This document shows, piece by piece, positions 28,580-37,571 of a DNA stretch of 64,000 bases. The notes below the pieces were generated by a model, which was not told the DNA's origin, ran no database searches, and worked only from the letters and a program-made list of their open reading frames with translations. Source of the DNA: Colwellia echini (lineage in GTDB: Bacteria > Pseudomonadota > Gammaproteobacteria > Enterobacterales > Alteromonadaceae); the NCBI RefSeq assembly GCF_002843355.2, contig NZ_PJAI02000006.1, positions 62,001 through 126,000 of the forward strand. Reading direction: 5' to 3'. The position numbers and the translations under genes were made by a program. Numbering within the stretch: position 1 is the stretch's first letter; every line of letters begins with the position of its first letter.

Positions 28580-29149
28580 ATGACGAGTACTATTGCGAAA
28601 AATGAAGCGAAACATGACAGTAATTTAATTTGGTTAGATTTGGAAATGACGGGGCTTGAGCCAGTCGAAGATGTGATTTTAGAAATAGCGATTATTATTA
28701 CTGATAGCCAATTAAATATTTTAGCGCAAGGACCTGTTTTTGCTATTCATCAAAGTGAAGAGGTACTCAATGGCATGAATCCATGGTGTATCGAACATCA
28801 TGGTAAATCTGGTCTTACGCAGCGCTGTCGTGAAAGTAATATTAGTTTAGCGCAAGCAACTCAACAGAGCTTAGCGTTTGTACAAAAGTGGGTGCCTCAA
28901 GGAAAGTCACCCATGTGTGGTAACAGTATTGGTCAAGATAGACGTTTTATTAATAAATACATGCCCGATTTTGAAGATCATTTTCATTATCGTAATCTTG
29001 ATGTGAGCACTATCAAAGAATTAGCAAGGCGCTGGAAACCAGAAGTATTAGAGTCGGTTGTCAAAACAGGCGCACATTTAGCACTAGATGATATTAAAGA
29101 ATCAATCGCCGAGCTGAAAGTATATAGAGAGTTGTTTTTTAAGTTATAA
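28580..29149 (+). CDS. orn: Oligoribonuclease
   Basis: A 189-residue DEDDh 3'-5' exonuclease that degrades di- and short oligonucleotides, including pGpG, the breakdown product of c-di-GMP. Motifs: [13 protein letters not shown] (DxE), [17 protein letters not shown] (second Asp) and [14 protein letters not shown] (H and last D). Orn is needed to clear pGpG in c-di-GMP signalling, which is of interest given the riboswitch and degenerate GGDEF/EAL genes just downstream. The gene is divergent from rsgA. Confidence 0.97.
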   Translation: MTSTIAKNEAKHDSNLIWLDLEMTGLEPVEDVILEIAIIITDSQLNILAQGPVFAIHQSEEVLNGMNPWCIEHHGKSGLTQRCRESNISLAQATQQSLAFVQKWVPQGKSPMCGNSIGQDRRFINKYMPDFEDHFHYRNLDVSTIKELARRWKPEVLESVVKTGAHLALDDIKESIAELKVYRELFFKL

Positions 29150-29245
29150 ATAAGTTGCTGGTAAGGAATGTAAAGTAGTAATGTACATTCCTTTTTGCGT
29201 GATGATGTAGTCTTATTTGCAATCTCATTGAGTATGAGAATATTT
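29150..29245. other. Gap between orn and the first 196-bp element
   Basis: Short AT-rich stretch. An AAGGAATGTAAAG...TACATTCCTTTTT inverted repeat (about 29164-29193) sits just after orn and is a plausible weak terminator. Nothing else is recognised. Confidence 0.4.
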
Positions 29246-29441
29246 AACCTGAGTTCGGGATAATGAAAGTGAGTAGAATAATAATATCAATCACTTAGGA
29301 TTTTACCTTTACAATAGTTTTAATTATTCGTAGTACAAGGCAGGAAAGCGAAGCCAATAACGGGTTATTGGGAGTTTTCATAACGAAGTAATGCGGGTAA
29401 TTAAGGCTGTTGTAGCATTTTGCTTATCCCGAACTCAGGTT
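29246..29441 (+). mobile_element. 196-bp miniature inverted-repeat element, copy 1
   Basis: The ends are 18-bp terminal inverted repeats, AACCTGAGTTCGGGATAA at 29246-29263 and its exact reverse complement at 29424-29441. ATTT occurs directly on both sides (29242-29245 and 29442-29445), a probable 4-bp target duplication. The inside has a further hairpin (CCAATAAC at 29354-29361, GTTATTGG at 29364-29371) and no coding frame. By hand comparison it differs from copy 3 (43499-43694, opposite orientation) at six positions. Confidence 0.88.
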
Positions 29442-29451
29442 ATTTATACTT

Positions 29452-29483
29452 GTTAAAATATCTAACTACTTTGTTATCTATTT
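29452..29483. repeat. Direct repeat unit A (32 bp)
   Basis: A GTTAAAATA-YCTAAC-type 32-bp stretch that recurs at 29876-29907 in the same orientation with four mismatches. The two copies flank the riboswitch segment. Confidence 0.55.
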
Positions 29484-29620
29484 GATGACATTGATAAATT
29501 AACTAACAAATAGCAAACTGGCTAGCTAATAGCAGTAATATAAATCTAGAGCGTATTGAATAAGGAAGTTATTTGAAATAAAAGGAAGGAAGAGGCACGC
29601 AAAGAAAACGGAAGAAAACA

Positions 29621-29656
29621 GATAGTGAATTATCAAATAAGATAAGCCCCCACTAT
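29621..29656 (-). terminator. Terminator-like hairpin downstream of the riboswitch
   Basis: On the minus strand ATAGTG (29651-29656) pairs with CACTAT (29622-29627), and inside it TTATC pairs with GATAA. A U-rich stretch (TGTTTTCTTCC, then TTTTCTTT) follows. It is a plausible riboswitch-coupled terminator, though the stem is interrupted. Confidence 0.5.
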
Positions 29657-29659
29657 ATC

Positions 29660-29756
29660 TACACTTGGTAGTCCCGCTATCATAGGTTTCCCTTTAGACC
29701 GGTAACTTTGCGTCTCTAACTTTCATTAGATTTGCCCTTATCAAGCTTGCGCTTAA
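29660..29756 (-). ncRNA. c-di-GMP-I (GEMM-I) riboswitch, apparently orphan
   Basis: Read on the minus strand, this matches the c-di-GMP-I aptamer element by element: GGGCAAA, a hairpin closed by a GAAA tetraloop (TCTAAT-GAAA-GTTAGA), GACGCAAAG, CCGG then TCTAAA, the tetraloop-receptor side CCTATG, and TAGCGGGACTACC closing the second helix. A good promoter stands just upstream. The orientation is away from the TPR gene and toward the 3' end of orn, and I find no open frame of reasonable size downstream before the 196-bp element. It may be a remnant, or may act as a ligand-sensing small RNA. Identity as GEMM-I is well supported; its present function is not. Confidence 0.85.
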
Positions 29757-29763
29757 CAAATTC

Positions 29764-29791
29764 ATTATAAGATAAAAAAAAGGAATGTAAA
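29764..29791 (-). promoter_or_regulatory. Promoter of the GEMM riboswitch RNA
   Basis: Minus strand: TTTACA (29786-29791) as -35, 16-base spacer, perfect TATAAT (29764-29769) as -10. Predicted start is near 29756, immediately before the aptamer. Confidence 0.6.
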
Positions 29792-29875
29792 CAGAAAGAA
29801 CTGTTTTTATTTAGCTTAATAAGGTAAAAGTAGATGATAATACCAACCCGATTAAATATGTGATCATTTATATGG

Positions 29876-29907
29876 GTTAAAATACCTAACGACTTCGTTA
29901 TTTATTT
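29876..29907. repeat. Direct repeat unit B (32 bp)
   Basis: Partner of the 32-bp repeat at 29452-29483, about 424 bp away, same orientation. It lies in the leader region of the TPR gene. No open frame of note lies between 29792 and 30053. Confidence 0.55.
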
Positions 29908-30053
29908 AATAATTAGAACAAATAGTTATTAAAATAAATGCCTTATATCGGGGCGTTTTTACTTTGTATAAAATAGATCACCTAATTAATGGAACTGGTA
30001 TAATAGAAAACGTTAACGCTACTGTTCTGTTTTTAATCATAAATGGTGTATTT

Positions 30054-31973
30054 ATGGCGACCCGCCGACCAAATCGACAATTAAACCTTTTAAATTTACA
30101 GCCTTTTTACCTTGTCTTTTTTTTGTTGTTTACGCTAACGAATGCTAAAGCAAATACCACAACAGAACAAATCTTCTTAAGTAATCAAGTTCAACAATTA
30201 TTAACTGTTAGTAATGAAATGCTTAATGCTGCAACGGTTAACAGCCTTGCGGAAAAAATCTTTAGCAAGTCAGAGCTTTACTCAAACGATGTTATTGCCA
30301 AAATCTCTTTACTATCAGCTCAGGTTGCAAGTAATCAAGGGGATATTAATAATGTCTTACTTTTTACTGAAAAAGGCTTGGCGGTTAATGGTTTAGATAA
30401 GTCGGTTAAATTATCGCTTTTATTAAAGTTAGCGGAAGTTTATGCCGCTAGAAAGCAATACACACAATTACTTGAATTGACCCAAAAAACAGTAGAAGAA
30501 AGTACCCTCAATCAGAATGTAAAGTATGGTCTGTTAGCGCTTAGCTATCGAAGTGTAGCTTTTTCTATGTTAGGTGAACACCAAAAAGCATTGGCAGATC
30601 TACAACAGGTTGAGCAAGGTTTAAGTAAAAGTGATTTGTCAGAGCATATTGAATCATTAACTATTTTAGCCTTGGCTTATCATTACTTAAGTGATTATCA
30701 AACATCACTAACCATGCAGTTAAAAATATTAAAATTGCGTTTTGAAATAGAGCAAAAAAGTAATATAGCTCAAACTTATCTATATTTAGGTTACGCCTAT
30801 TTTTATTTAGGTCGTTTTGATGATGCTTACAATGCATTTTGGGAAGCTAGAAAGGCTGCTGAATTAAAGTTTGCACCTATCAATATTGCTCATGCAGAAA
30901 AGGGATTAGGCCTTGTTCTACTAACCCAAGAGGAATTTGTCAAAAGTTTTCCGCATTTACAGAGAGCTAATCAAATATTTTATCAACATAATATGTTGTC
31001 ATCGCAAATCGAAAACTTAGTCGCCCTAGCCAAAGCAAAATTAGAAAATAATGAAACTATTGAAGGGAATGCTTTATTAGAAGAGATAATTACACTGCTT
31101 GATGGTAAAGATATTTCACTTGAATATGTAGGATTTTATCGCATGGTTGCAACCATGTATTATTCTCAAAATAATTTTAAAAGAGCTTATTTTTGGTTGA
31201 CTAGGTACAGTCAAGGTTTGTTAGAAAAATACAGAACGATTAAGAAAAAGGCTGGTTTAGTTAGTCAATTATCTCAGCAAACAGTTAGTAAGGTTAGTAG
31301 TTTACCTATAGATGAATCGAAACGACTTGCTTTGAAATTAGCGGAAAATAGTGAATTGTCGAGTAGCTTTGTTGGCAAATATAATAAACAACGTTTAATT
31401 ATTATCAGTTTGCTATCTACCGTTTTGATATTGTTAATTATAATCGCTTTATTGTTTTTTAGGTATAGGGCAAAAAAGATAAGCTTAACGTATGACGAAG
31501 TAGATAAACCTAGCTACGCTATGAGCAGTTCAAGTCAAACTAAATCTTATTATCAGAGCTTATTTAAGAAAGCTCGGCATTTTCAATACCCGTTAGGTGT
31601 TGGCTATATTATTATTGATAATTGGCAAGAACTGGCTTTTCATTTTAATAAGAAGACCATAAATGAAGTAAAGCAAGAAATAGCGATTTTTATCAACCAA
31701 CACTTAGCTGAGTTTGACTATGCAGGAGTATTAAGTGCGGATGAATATCTACTGCTGTTTGAATATCAAAACAATAAAGAGGTTGATACTAAACTTAAAA
31801 AGTTGGTACAAGCTATCAATACGCGTGCTTTTGCAAACCTAGGCGATTTTTCTGTGATCATGAAATATGCTATAAATACACCAGGGTTTAAAGATATTGA
31901 TCCATATCTATTTCTGGCTCGCATTACTGAATCTGTTAAAAACGAACAACCCAAAAAATTAACAGTAAGTTAA
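30054..31973 (+). CDS. TPR-repeat membrane protein with a degenerate GGDEF-like cytoplasmic domain
   Basis: A 639-residue protein. A signal peptide (to about NAKA-NT) exports a large periplasmic part made of tetratricopeptide-like helices (about residues 35-420; SVAFSMLGEHQKALADLQQVE, YLYLGYAYFYLGRFDDAYNAFWEA). One membrane helix (about 447-469) leads to a cytoplasmic domain of about 150 residues. Its pattern, LGVGYIIIDNW and then YAGVLSADEYLLLFEY, resembles a GGDEF fold in which the GGDEF loop has become SADEY (about 561-565), so no cyclase activity is expected. The frame is open from TTG 29964, but ATG 30054 starts a standard leader and is preferred, although its ribosome-binding site is weak. 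The gene is 86 bp before the degenerate GGDEF-EAL gene and probably cotranscribed. No known name; the fold call is mine. Confidence 0.75.
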   Translation: MATRRPNRQLNLLNLQPFYLVFFLLFTLTNAKANTTTEQIFLSNQVQQLLTVSNEMLNAATVNSLAEKIFSKSELYSNDVIAKISLLSAQVASNQGDINNVLLFTEKGLAVNGLDKSVKLSLLLKLAEVYAARKQYTQLLELTQKTVEESTLNQNVKYGLLALSYRSVAFSMLGEHQKALADLQQVEQGLSKSDLSEHIESLTILALAYHYLSDYQTSLTMQLKILKLRFEIEQKSNIAQTYLYLGYAYFYLGRFDDAYNAFWEARKAAELKFAPINIAHAEKGLGLVLLTQEEFVKSFPHLQRANQIFYQHNMLSSQIENLVALAKAKLENNETIEGNALLEEIITLLDGKDISLEYVGFYRMVATMYYSQNNFKRAYFWLTRYSQGLLEKYRTIKKKAGLVSQLSQQTVSKVSSLPIDESKRLALKLAENSELSSSFVGKYNKQRLIIISLLSTVLILLIIIALLFFRYRAKKISLTYDEVDKPSYAMSSSSQTKSYYQSLFKKARHFQYPLGVGYIIIDNWQELAFHFNKKTINEVKQEIAIFINQHLAEFDYAGVLSADEYLLLFEYQNNKEVDTKLKKLVQAINTRAFANLGDFSVIMKYAINTPGFKDIDPYLFLARITESVKNEQPKKLTVS

Positions 31974-32059
31974 CAATCTCTAGTATTTCTGTACAAAAGC
32001 AAGGATAATGATTAGATTATAAAACCGCCTTTTCCAATTGACTTAACAAGGGGTTAAAT

Positions 32060-33673
32060 ATGAGTCGTTTTAACGCCAAGTACCTTTTATTATTTATTAT
32101 TTTAATTGTGATTATCGCCATCTCAGCGTTATTTGCACAACTTTATAGCGAGCACCTTCCTTTGGATGTGCTTGCAATTACATGTTACGTTATTGTTGTT
32201 ATTGTTGTTACTTTTCTAGCATTGTTACTCATTCCTAAGCTATTTACTGCTGAATCATTTAAGGGAGATACTGAAAATATAAGTGCAGAAGATCTATTTT
32301 CTTTTACCCATGACCCCTCGACTAATTTACCTACCGCACAACAAGCGTTAAGAGCTTTTGACTCAGCTATTAAGGCTGATAGAGGACAGCGTTATGCTGC
32401 AATTGTTTTTAAACCGATAAACTTTCAGCATGTGAATAGTTTAATCGGTTATCACAATTCAGACTTATTGTTGTTACAACTTGCTTATTGTCTACAAAAA
32501 AGTGTTGCCGCTAATAAAAAGCTTTTAAACTTTGCTATTGCACCAGAGCCAATTCGCATCGCGCGATTACAGAGTTTACAGTTTCTAGTATTTTATAACT
32601 TAACGGATAACCGTTTTGACGACAACAGTGTACTTAATGACGTATGCCAACAAATTGCTAAATCTGTACCTGAAGCGATGAGTTTTAAAAGTTTCTCATT
32701 AAATTTTGAGCTAGCTTTTGGTATCGCCATCTCAGGTGATAATGGTGATCACTTTGATGAAATAATTGCACATGCAGGAGATGCATTAATTAATGGCTTA
32801 AAGAACAATAAACAGATTAATTACTTTGAACAAAGTAGTATTGTTTATAACACTGATTTACTTGTTCGCATGGAAACGCTTCGTCAGGATATAGAAGACG
32901 AAAAATTATTTTGTTACCTTAAACCGCAAATTAATATTACTAATCATCATATTATCGGTTTTGAATTAAAAGTACATTGGTATGAAAACGAGCAGGACAA
33001 ACCATTAGGTTTGTCTGAATTTTTTGAACTAGCTGAGCACAGTGGTGGACTGTACCCATTAACTAAATTTATGCTCAACAAGGCATTATCTACAATCGCA
33101 CAATTGTATAGTATTGGTGTGTATCAGCGGATTTCTGTTACTTTATCAAATGAAAGTTTATTTGAAGTAGATTTAGTCGATTATATTGAACAACAGTTAG
33201 CAAAATATGGCGTATCGGGTAAATATTTAATGATTGAGTTTAGCGAGCAAGTAATGCTTAATGCTGGTAGTCGCGTTAAAGTTATTATAGATCAGCTAAA
33301 ATCATTAGAGATAAATATCGCTATAGCCAATTTCTCTGGTAGCTATGAGTCATTACGTTATGTAAGGAAAATGGCAATACATCAACTGAAGATTAATTGT
33401 CAGGGCTTAACAAATGACAGCTCTAACCGAGTAGATAAAGCAATTACCAACTCGCTGGTAACTTTAGCTCGAAGTATGAAAATCCCGCTTGTTGGTACCT
33501 ATGTCGATAAACACCAAGCATCTGAAGCTTATATTTCTATGGGCGGTGAATTAATGCAAGGTGATATTATTCACCCTGGTGTAGTACCTGAAGAGCTCGA
33601 GATTTGGTTAGAAAAATGGTATTTACAACACCCCGAATCAATTCCACCAGAAGCTAAACCTTCTATTTATTAA
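32060..33673 (+). CDS. Membrane protein with degenerate GGDEF and EAL domains
   Basis: A 537-residue protein with two N-terminal membrane helices (about 8-28 and 36-58). A GGDEF-like domain (about 80-255) keeps DPSTNLPTAQQAL, but its active-site loop reads RLQSLQFLVF. The EAL-like domain (about 270-525) has lost the catalytic set: EAL became ELK (302-304), DDFGTGYS became ANFSGSYES (about 423-431), KID became KIN (444-446) and AEGVE became GTYVDK (479-484). It is therefore probably a non-enzymatic c-di-GMP or protein sensor, in the manner of CsrD or LapD, but is not clearly orthologous to either. It follows the TPR gene by 86 bp, with an AAGGGG site. The 196-bp element copy 2 lies behind it. 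Confidence 0.85.
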   Translation: MSRFNAKYLLLFIILIVIIAISALFAQLYSEHLPLDVLAITCYVIVVIVVTFLALLLIPKLFTAESFKGDTENISAEDLFSFTHDPSTNLPTAQQALRAFDSAIKADRGQRYAAIVFKPINFQHVNSLIGYHNSDLLLLQLAYCLQKSVAANKKLLNFAIAPEPIRIARLQSLQFLVFYNLTDNRFDDNSVLNDVCQQIAKSVPEAMSFKSFSLNFELAFGIAISGDNGDHFDEIIAHAGDALINGLKNNKQINYFEQSSIVYNTDLLVRMETLRQDIEDEKLFCYLKPQINITNHHIIGFELKVHWYENEQDKPLGLSEFFELAEHSGGLYPLTKFMLNKALSTIAQLYSIGVYQRISVTLSNESLFEVDLVDYIEQQLAKYGVSGKYLMIEFSEQVMLNAGSRVKVIIDQLKSLEINIAIANFSGSYESLRYVRKMAIHQLKINCQGLTNDSSNRVDKAITNSLVTLARSMKIPLVGTYVDKHQASEAYISMGGELMQGDIIHPGVVPEELEIWLEKWYLQHPESIPPEAKPSIY

Positions 33674-33783
33674 CAGTTGGTTTGTTGCGCAACAAGATGA
33701 AAAAATAAGCTCTAATTTTAATATTAACAACCTTCTAACCTTAGCTATGTTGAGAATATTGTTATTAGTGAGTAGAGCTATTT

Positions 33784-33979
33784 AACCTGAACTCGGGATA
33801 ATGAATATGCATAACCTAATAATATCAATTAGTTATTGTTACACCTCTACAATAGTTTTAATTATTCGTAGTTCAAGGCGAGAAAACGAAGCCAATAACT
33901 GGTTATTGGGAGTTTTCACAACGCAGAACTGCGCATAATTAGCGCTGTTGTAGCATTTTGCTTATCCCGTATTCAGGTT
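33784..33979 (+). mobile_element. 196-bp miniature inverted-repeat element, copy 2
   Basis: Same length and end structure as copy 1: AACCTGAACTCGGGATAA at the left, TTATCCCGTATTCAGGTT at the right, again bordered by ATTT on both sides (33780-33783, 33980-33983). It is more diverged inside than copies 1 and 3, so it is probably the oldest of the three. It lies between the convergent GGDEF-EAL and rraA genes, in the 33674-34000 gap that otherwise holds nothing recognisable. Confidence 0.85.
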
Positions 33980-34000
33980 ATTTACAATGGTTATGAATAA

Positions 34001-34486
34001 TTACTCAATATCAAGTGCGTCTGGTGATAATATAATGCCGGTATTATCAGCATAAATATGATCGTCAGGTAAAAAAGTTACACCAGCAAAATTAATGGCA
34101 ATATCTTCTTCCCCCACACATTGATCACTCGCGCCGACAGGAATAGATACAAGCGCTTGAATACCAATATCTATATCTTCTAGTGCATCAACATCTCGAA
34201 CACTGCCATAACAAACAATGCCTTCCCAGCCATTTTCAGCAGCAGATTGAGCAATATTTAAATCGATTAATGCTCGGCGTGTAGAGCCACCACCATCAAT
34301 AACTAATACTTTGCCTATTCCATCCGTTTCTACTAACTCATTAATTAAACCTAAATTTTCGAAACATTTTAATGTAACTACTTTCCCCGCAAATGAACTG
34401 CGACCACCATAATTACAAAAAATAGGGTCAACCACATCAATTAAGTCGGCATAAAAGTCACATAATTCAGAGGTATTATATTGCAT
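34001..34486 (-). CDS. rraA: Ribonuclease E activity regulator RraA
   Basis: A 161-residue RraA homologue, which binds RNase E and dampens its activity as a trimeric ring. Family motifs: [76 protein letters not shown]. It is convergent with the GGDEF-EAL gene. Length matches E. coli RraA (161). It is a single gene by spacing. Confidence 0.95.
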   Translation of the reverse strand: MQYNTSELCDFYADLIDVVDPIFCNYGGRSSFAGKVVTLKCFENLGLINELVETDGIGKVLVIDGGGSTRRALIDLNIAQSAAENGWEGIVCYGSVRDVDALEDIDIGIQALVSIPVGASDQCVGEEDIAINFAGVTFLPDDHIYADNTGIILSPDALDIE

Positions 34487-35044
34487 GCGGGATTCTCTCT
34501 TGGTTAAAGATAAAAGGCTAATTCAGTATATATAGTTAAATTAAAAATAAAACCTATTATATAGCTAGTGACTAATTTTAAAGCTAAATTATTACCTTTT
34601 AAAATATTAATAACGGATTATTGGTACTTTATCTCTAGAATGATGAAATTAAGTAAGTTTGTTGTAGCACTTTACTCACTCAAGCGCAGATAAATTAATG
34701 GTTCAGGCTAATTAATAACCCAGATAAGTTAATAGCGCACGTAAATTATTAATAATGTAAAGTAACGCTAAAAAATATCTAATAATTACCGATACATGTC
34801 TATACTTTAGCAAGGTAAAGCCGTAACGATAAATATAACGTTATTCGTTTTATTATTTTGTACTTTGTAACACACAAGCATCTTAAGTATGCATTACAAC
34901 GAAAGTAGAGTGAATTGACTAATCGTCAACTCGATTTTTATTCAGATATTTTATATCAGGGGTAATAATCAATAGTTGTGTCGGGCAAGTATCGATACAT
35001 AAATTGTTATTAGGCTTGGTAATATTCATTTTTAGGTTAGATAT
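34487..35044. other. 558-bp intergenic region between divergent rraA and chemoreceptor genes
   Basis: It must carry both promoters. Around 34609-34708 there are fragments resembling the second half of the 196-bp element (AATAACGGATTATTGG at 34609-34624, TGTTGTAGC at 34660), a possible decayed copy. The rest is AT-rich, with a GTATCGATAC palindrome near 34988. No open frame or RNA gene is recognised. Confidence 0.45.
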
Positions 35045-36904
35045 ATGCTCATAAAACATAAATTAATTGCTAATACTACTATTTTAGTAATCGCTATGGT
35101 GTTAATGCTTTTGTTACTTAACTATCAAAGAGCAGCATTACAACATGATATTAGTATTGCTAATGATATCGGTAATATTAAAGCTTCGGTGCTTGATTTA
35201 AGGCACAATGAAAAAGATTTTATTAAGCGAAAAGAACTTAAATATTCTGATACTTTTGCTAAAAATTTAGGTGATACACAACAACGTATTATCAGTTTAG
35301 CTAATAACTTTGCTGATGTTGGTTTAACAATTCCTGAACTGAGTCGAATGGAGGCAAGTCTGAGAGAATATAAAGCGCAATTTAGTCAGGTGGTTACCTT
35401 ACAGAAAACAATAGGTTTAACGGTTGAATCTGGTTTATATGGGCAATTACGCACCGCAGTTCACGATGTTGAAACCTTGATAGGTGAAAGTGATTTTGTG
35501 TTACTCAGTGAAATGTTACAACTAAGACGTACTGAAAAAGACTTTATGTTACGTCTTGATAATAAATATGTTGATCGATTAAAGCAGAATGTAAGCCAGT
35601 TACAAAACAGTGTTCAATCAAGTGACTTTTCATCAGCTAAAAAACAAGAAGTTAGTCAATTAATTACTGCATATCAAACAGCTTTTATTAACTTAGTGAC
35701 TGCGCAACAAAAGCTTGGTTATCATGAAAATATGGGCTTGTTAAACGCCATGCGTAATACTGTTGAACAAGTTAATGAAACGTTAAGTAAAGTTGTTATT
35801 GATAGTGAACAAGCTGTTGAGGATAGTATTAGTTTTGTGAGTACGTTAGCTTATAGCCTGTTTAGTATTATTTTAGTTATTGCTTTAATAAGTGCGTGGA
35901 TAATTGGCAAAAGTATTTTAGATAGAATTAGCACTTTGCAGTTTACTATGAACAAAATAGCTCAAACTAATGACTTGACTACAGAGGTTAACGTTAGCGG
36001 CGATGATGAGTTAGCTGAAATGGCAAAAGTTTTTCATCATATGTTAACTAATTTTCGATCACTTATTATCGAAGTTAATAACTCGGTCAACATGCTAAAT
36101 ACCGCCACAGGTAGCTTAGCTGAAAATATTTATAACGCCAATGAGGGCGTTGATACGCAAATGCAACAAACAGATCTTGTAGCAACAGCGGTTACAGAAA
36201 TGGTGGCAACGGTTGATGAAATAGCAACAAATACTCGAGAAGCCGCTCATAAAGCAGAGCTGACTAATACTAATGCTGAAGAAGGTAAAAACGGTGTTGA
36301 GCAAACTATTAATCAAATTGGTCAGCTGTCAGCTAAATTATTAGATTCAGAAAACGTTGTTAAGGAATTGGAAAAAGAAAGTATTACCATCGCTTCAGTA
36401 TTAGGAGTTATTCGTAGTATTGCAGAGCAAACTAACTTATTAGCATTAAATGCTGCGATTGAAGCTGCAAGGGCAGGCGAGCAAGGGCGAGGCTTTGCTG
36501 TTGTTGCTGACGAAGTTAGAACCTTAGCAAGTAGAACTCAAGATTCTACGCAAGAAATAGAAACTATTATCGGATTATTGCAAAAACGTACCCAAGAAAT
36601 TGTAATCCTGATGGCACAGTGTCGTAATCAAGGTGAAGAAAGTGCAGAGCAAGCTAGAACAGCTGGAGTTATGCTTGATGAAATTACTCAAGATGTGGCG
36701 TTGATTATGGAAATGAATAGCGCGATAGCAACCGCTATTCAAGAACAAAGTGCTGTGGCTTTAGAGGTAAATCAACACGTAGTGATGATCAGAGATGTTA
36801 CGGAGCAGTCAGGTAATTCTGCCAAGCAAAATGAACACATGAGTGAAGAGTTATCGCAACAGGCACAAGTATTAACCAATGAAGTAAGTCGCTTTACAGT
36901 GTAA
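35045..36904 (+). CDS. Methyl-accepting chemotaxis protein with a helical bimodular (HBM) sensor
   Basis: A 619-residue transmembrane chemoreceptor. TM1 is at about residues 8-25 and TM2 at about 262-288. The periplasmic part has two matching modules, LRHNEKDF (52-59) and LRRTEKDF (160-167), each followed by a KY pair, which is the signature of the HBM sensor domain known from receptors for organic acids. A HAMP domain (about 285-340) and a long signalling coiled coil follow, with the conserved tip [20 protein letters not shown] (from residue 461). There is no CheR-docking pentapeptide at the C-terminus. A strong terminator stands at 36949-36987. The ligand is unknown. Confidence 0.93.
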   Translation: MLIKHKLIANTTILVIAMVLMLLLLNYQRAALQHDISIANDIGNIKASVLDLRHNEKDFIKRKELKYSDTFAKNLGDTQQRIISLANNFADVGLTIPELSRMEASLREYKAQFSQVVTLQKTIGLTVESGLYGQLRTAVHDVETLIGESDFVLLSEMLQLRRTEKDFMLRLDNKYVDRLKQNVSQLQNSVQSSDFSSAKKQEVSQLITAYQTAFINLVTAQQKLGYHENMGLLNAMRNTVEQVNETLSKVVIDSEQAVEDSISFVSTLAYSLFSIILVIALISAWIIGKSILDRISTLQFTMNKIAQTNDLTTEVNVSGDDELAEMAKVFHHMLTNFRSLIIEVNNSVNMLNTATGSLAENIYNANEGVDTQMQQTDLVATAVTEMVATVDEIATNTREAAHKAELTNTNAEEGKNGVEQTINQIGQLSAKLLDSENVVKELEKESITIASVLGVIRSIAEQTNLLALNAAIEAARAGEQGRGFAVVADEVRTLASRTQDSTQEIETIIGLLQKRTQEIVILMAQCRNQGEESAEQARTAGVMLDEITQDVALIMEMNSAIATAIQEQSAVALEVNQHVVMIRDVTEQSGNSAKQNEHMSEELSQQAQVLTNEVSRFTV

Positions 36905-36948
36905 TTTATTTTAGTAACCTGAGCTTATTTCTACTATGTTCAGATATA

Positions 36949-36987
36949 AAAAAAACCTTAACGTTTAGAAACGTTAAGGTTTTTTTT
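36949..36987. terminator. Terminator after the chemoreceptor gene
   Basis: CCTTAACGTTT (36956-36966) pairs with AAACGTTAAGG (36969-36979), flanked by an A-run before and eight T after. It can serve both directions, but the + strand chemoreceptor gene is the natural user. Confidence 0.9.
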
Positions 36988-37096
36988 ATAAGTATTTTGT
37001 GGTTGTCTTGAAATGATGAAAAGAATTAAAAACATAATTAAGGAGCATTTATCCTCATTTGCTATTACAAATCAATCAAGAGTCGATACTAATATT

Positions 37097-37483
37097 TTAA
37101 AGTTGTTTAAAATCAATCATAGCCTCACGAGAATGACCACTATTTTTTAATTCGGTTAAATAATGTTGCCAACGATCTTCATACTCTAACGCAAGTTGTA
37201 AAATATAATCTTCACTATATATCGCACTATGACCATCATCAAAGATAAAGCGATATCCGTGTTTTGCGACACTTTCAATGGAAGTTAATGAGACTTCTTT
37301 TTTATGACAAACAATTTGTCCTTGCTTTGATTTTTGCGCTGCTTCATCAGGTGAGCTGATACGTAAATATTCAAAGCTGAGTTGCGTACTATGTTCTTTT
37401 AAATCATTTAACTTAACACTTTTTGATAATTCTATCGTCAGTGTATGCGGTGCCGTATTTAAAATAAATTGGGTTATCTTCAT
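37097..37483 (-). CDS. DUF971 / gamma-butyrobetaine hydroxylase-like N-terminal domain protein
   Basis: A 128-residue protein with the small domain found at the N-terminus of gamma-butyrobetaine dioxygenases and as a stand-alone protein (DUF971). Visible: LSFEYLRISSPDEAA and a GYRFIFDDGHSAIYSEDYILQLA core. Its gene lies downstream of hslU, as in many Gammaproteobacteria, but a terminator (37519-37550) separates the two, so it probably has its own promoter. Function is unknown; a role with iron-sulfur proteins has been suggested for relatives. Confidence 0.85.
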   Translation of the reverse strand: MKITQFILNTAPHTLTIELSKSVKLNDLKEHSTQLSFEYLRISSPDEAAQKSKQGQIVCHKKEVSLTSIESVAKHGYRFIFDDGHSAIYSEDYILQLALEYEDRWQHYLTELKNSGHSREAMIDFKQL

Positions 37484-37511
37484 TTGTTAAGCCTACATAC
37501 CTTGTTAAAAC

Positions 37512-37550
37512 GCTAAAAAAACCAAGTTGCCTCTAAGGTCAACTTGGTTT
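37512..37550 (-). terminator. Terminator behind hslU
   Basis: AAACCAAGTTG (37519-37529) pairs with CAACTTGGTTT (37540-37550); on the minus strand the stem runs into a T-run (TTTTTTTAGCG). It ends the hslVU transcript. Confidence 0.85.
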
Positions 37551-37571
37551 CATTTTAAAGTGTGTGACCAA

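Noticed and set aside
34975-35000. Possible sigma-28 promoter before the chemoreceptor
   Set aside because: The GTATCGATAC palindrome only loosely resembles GCCGATAA, and no TAAA box sits at the right distance.
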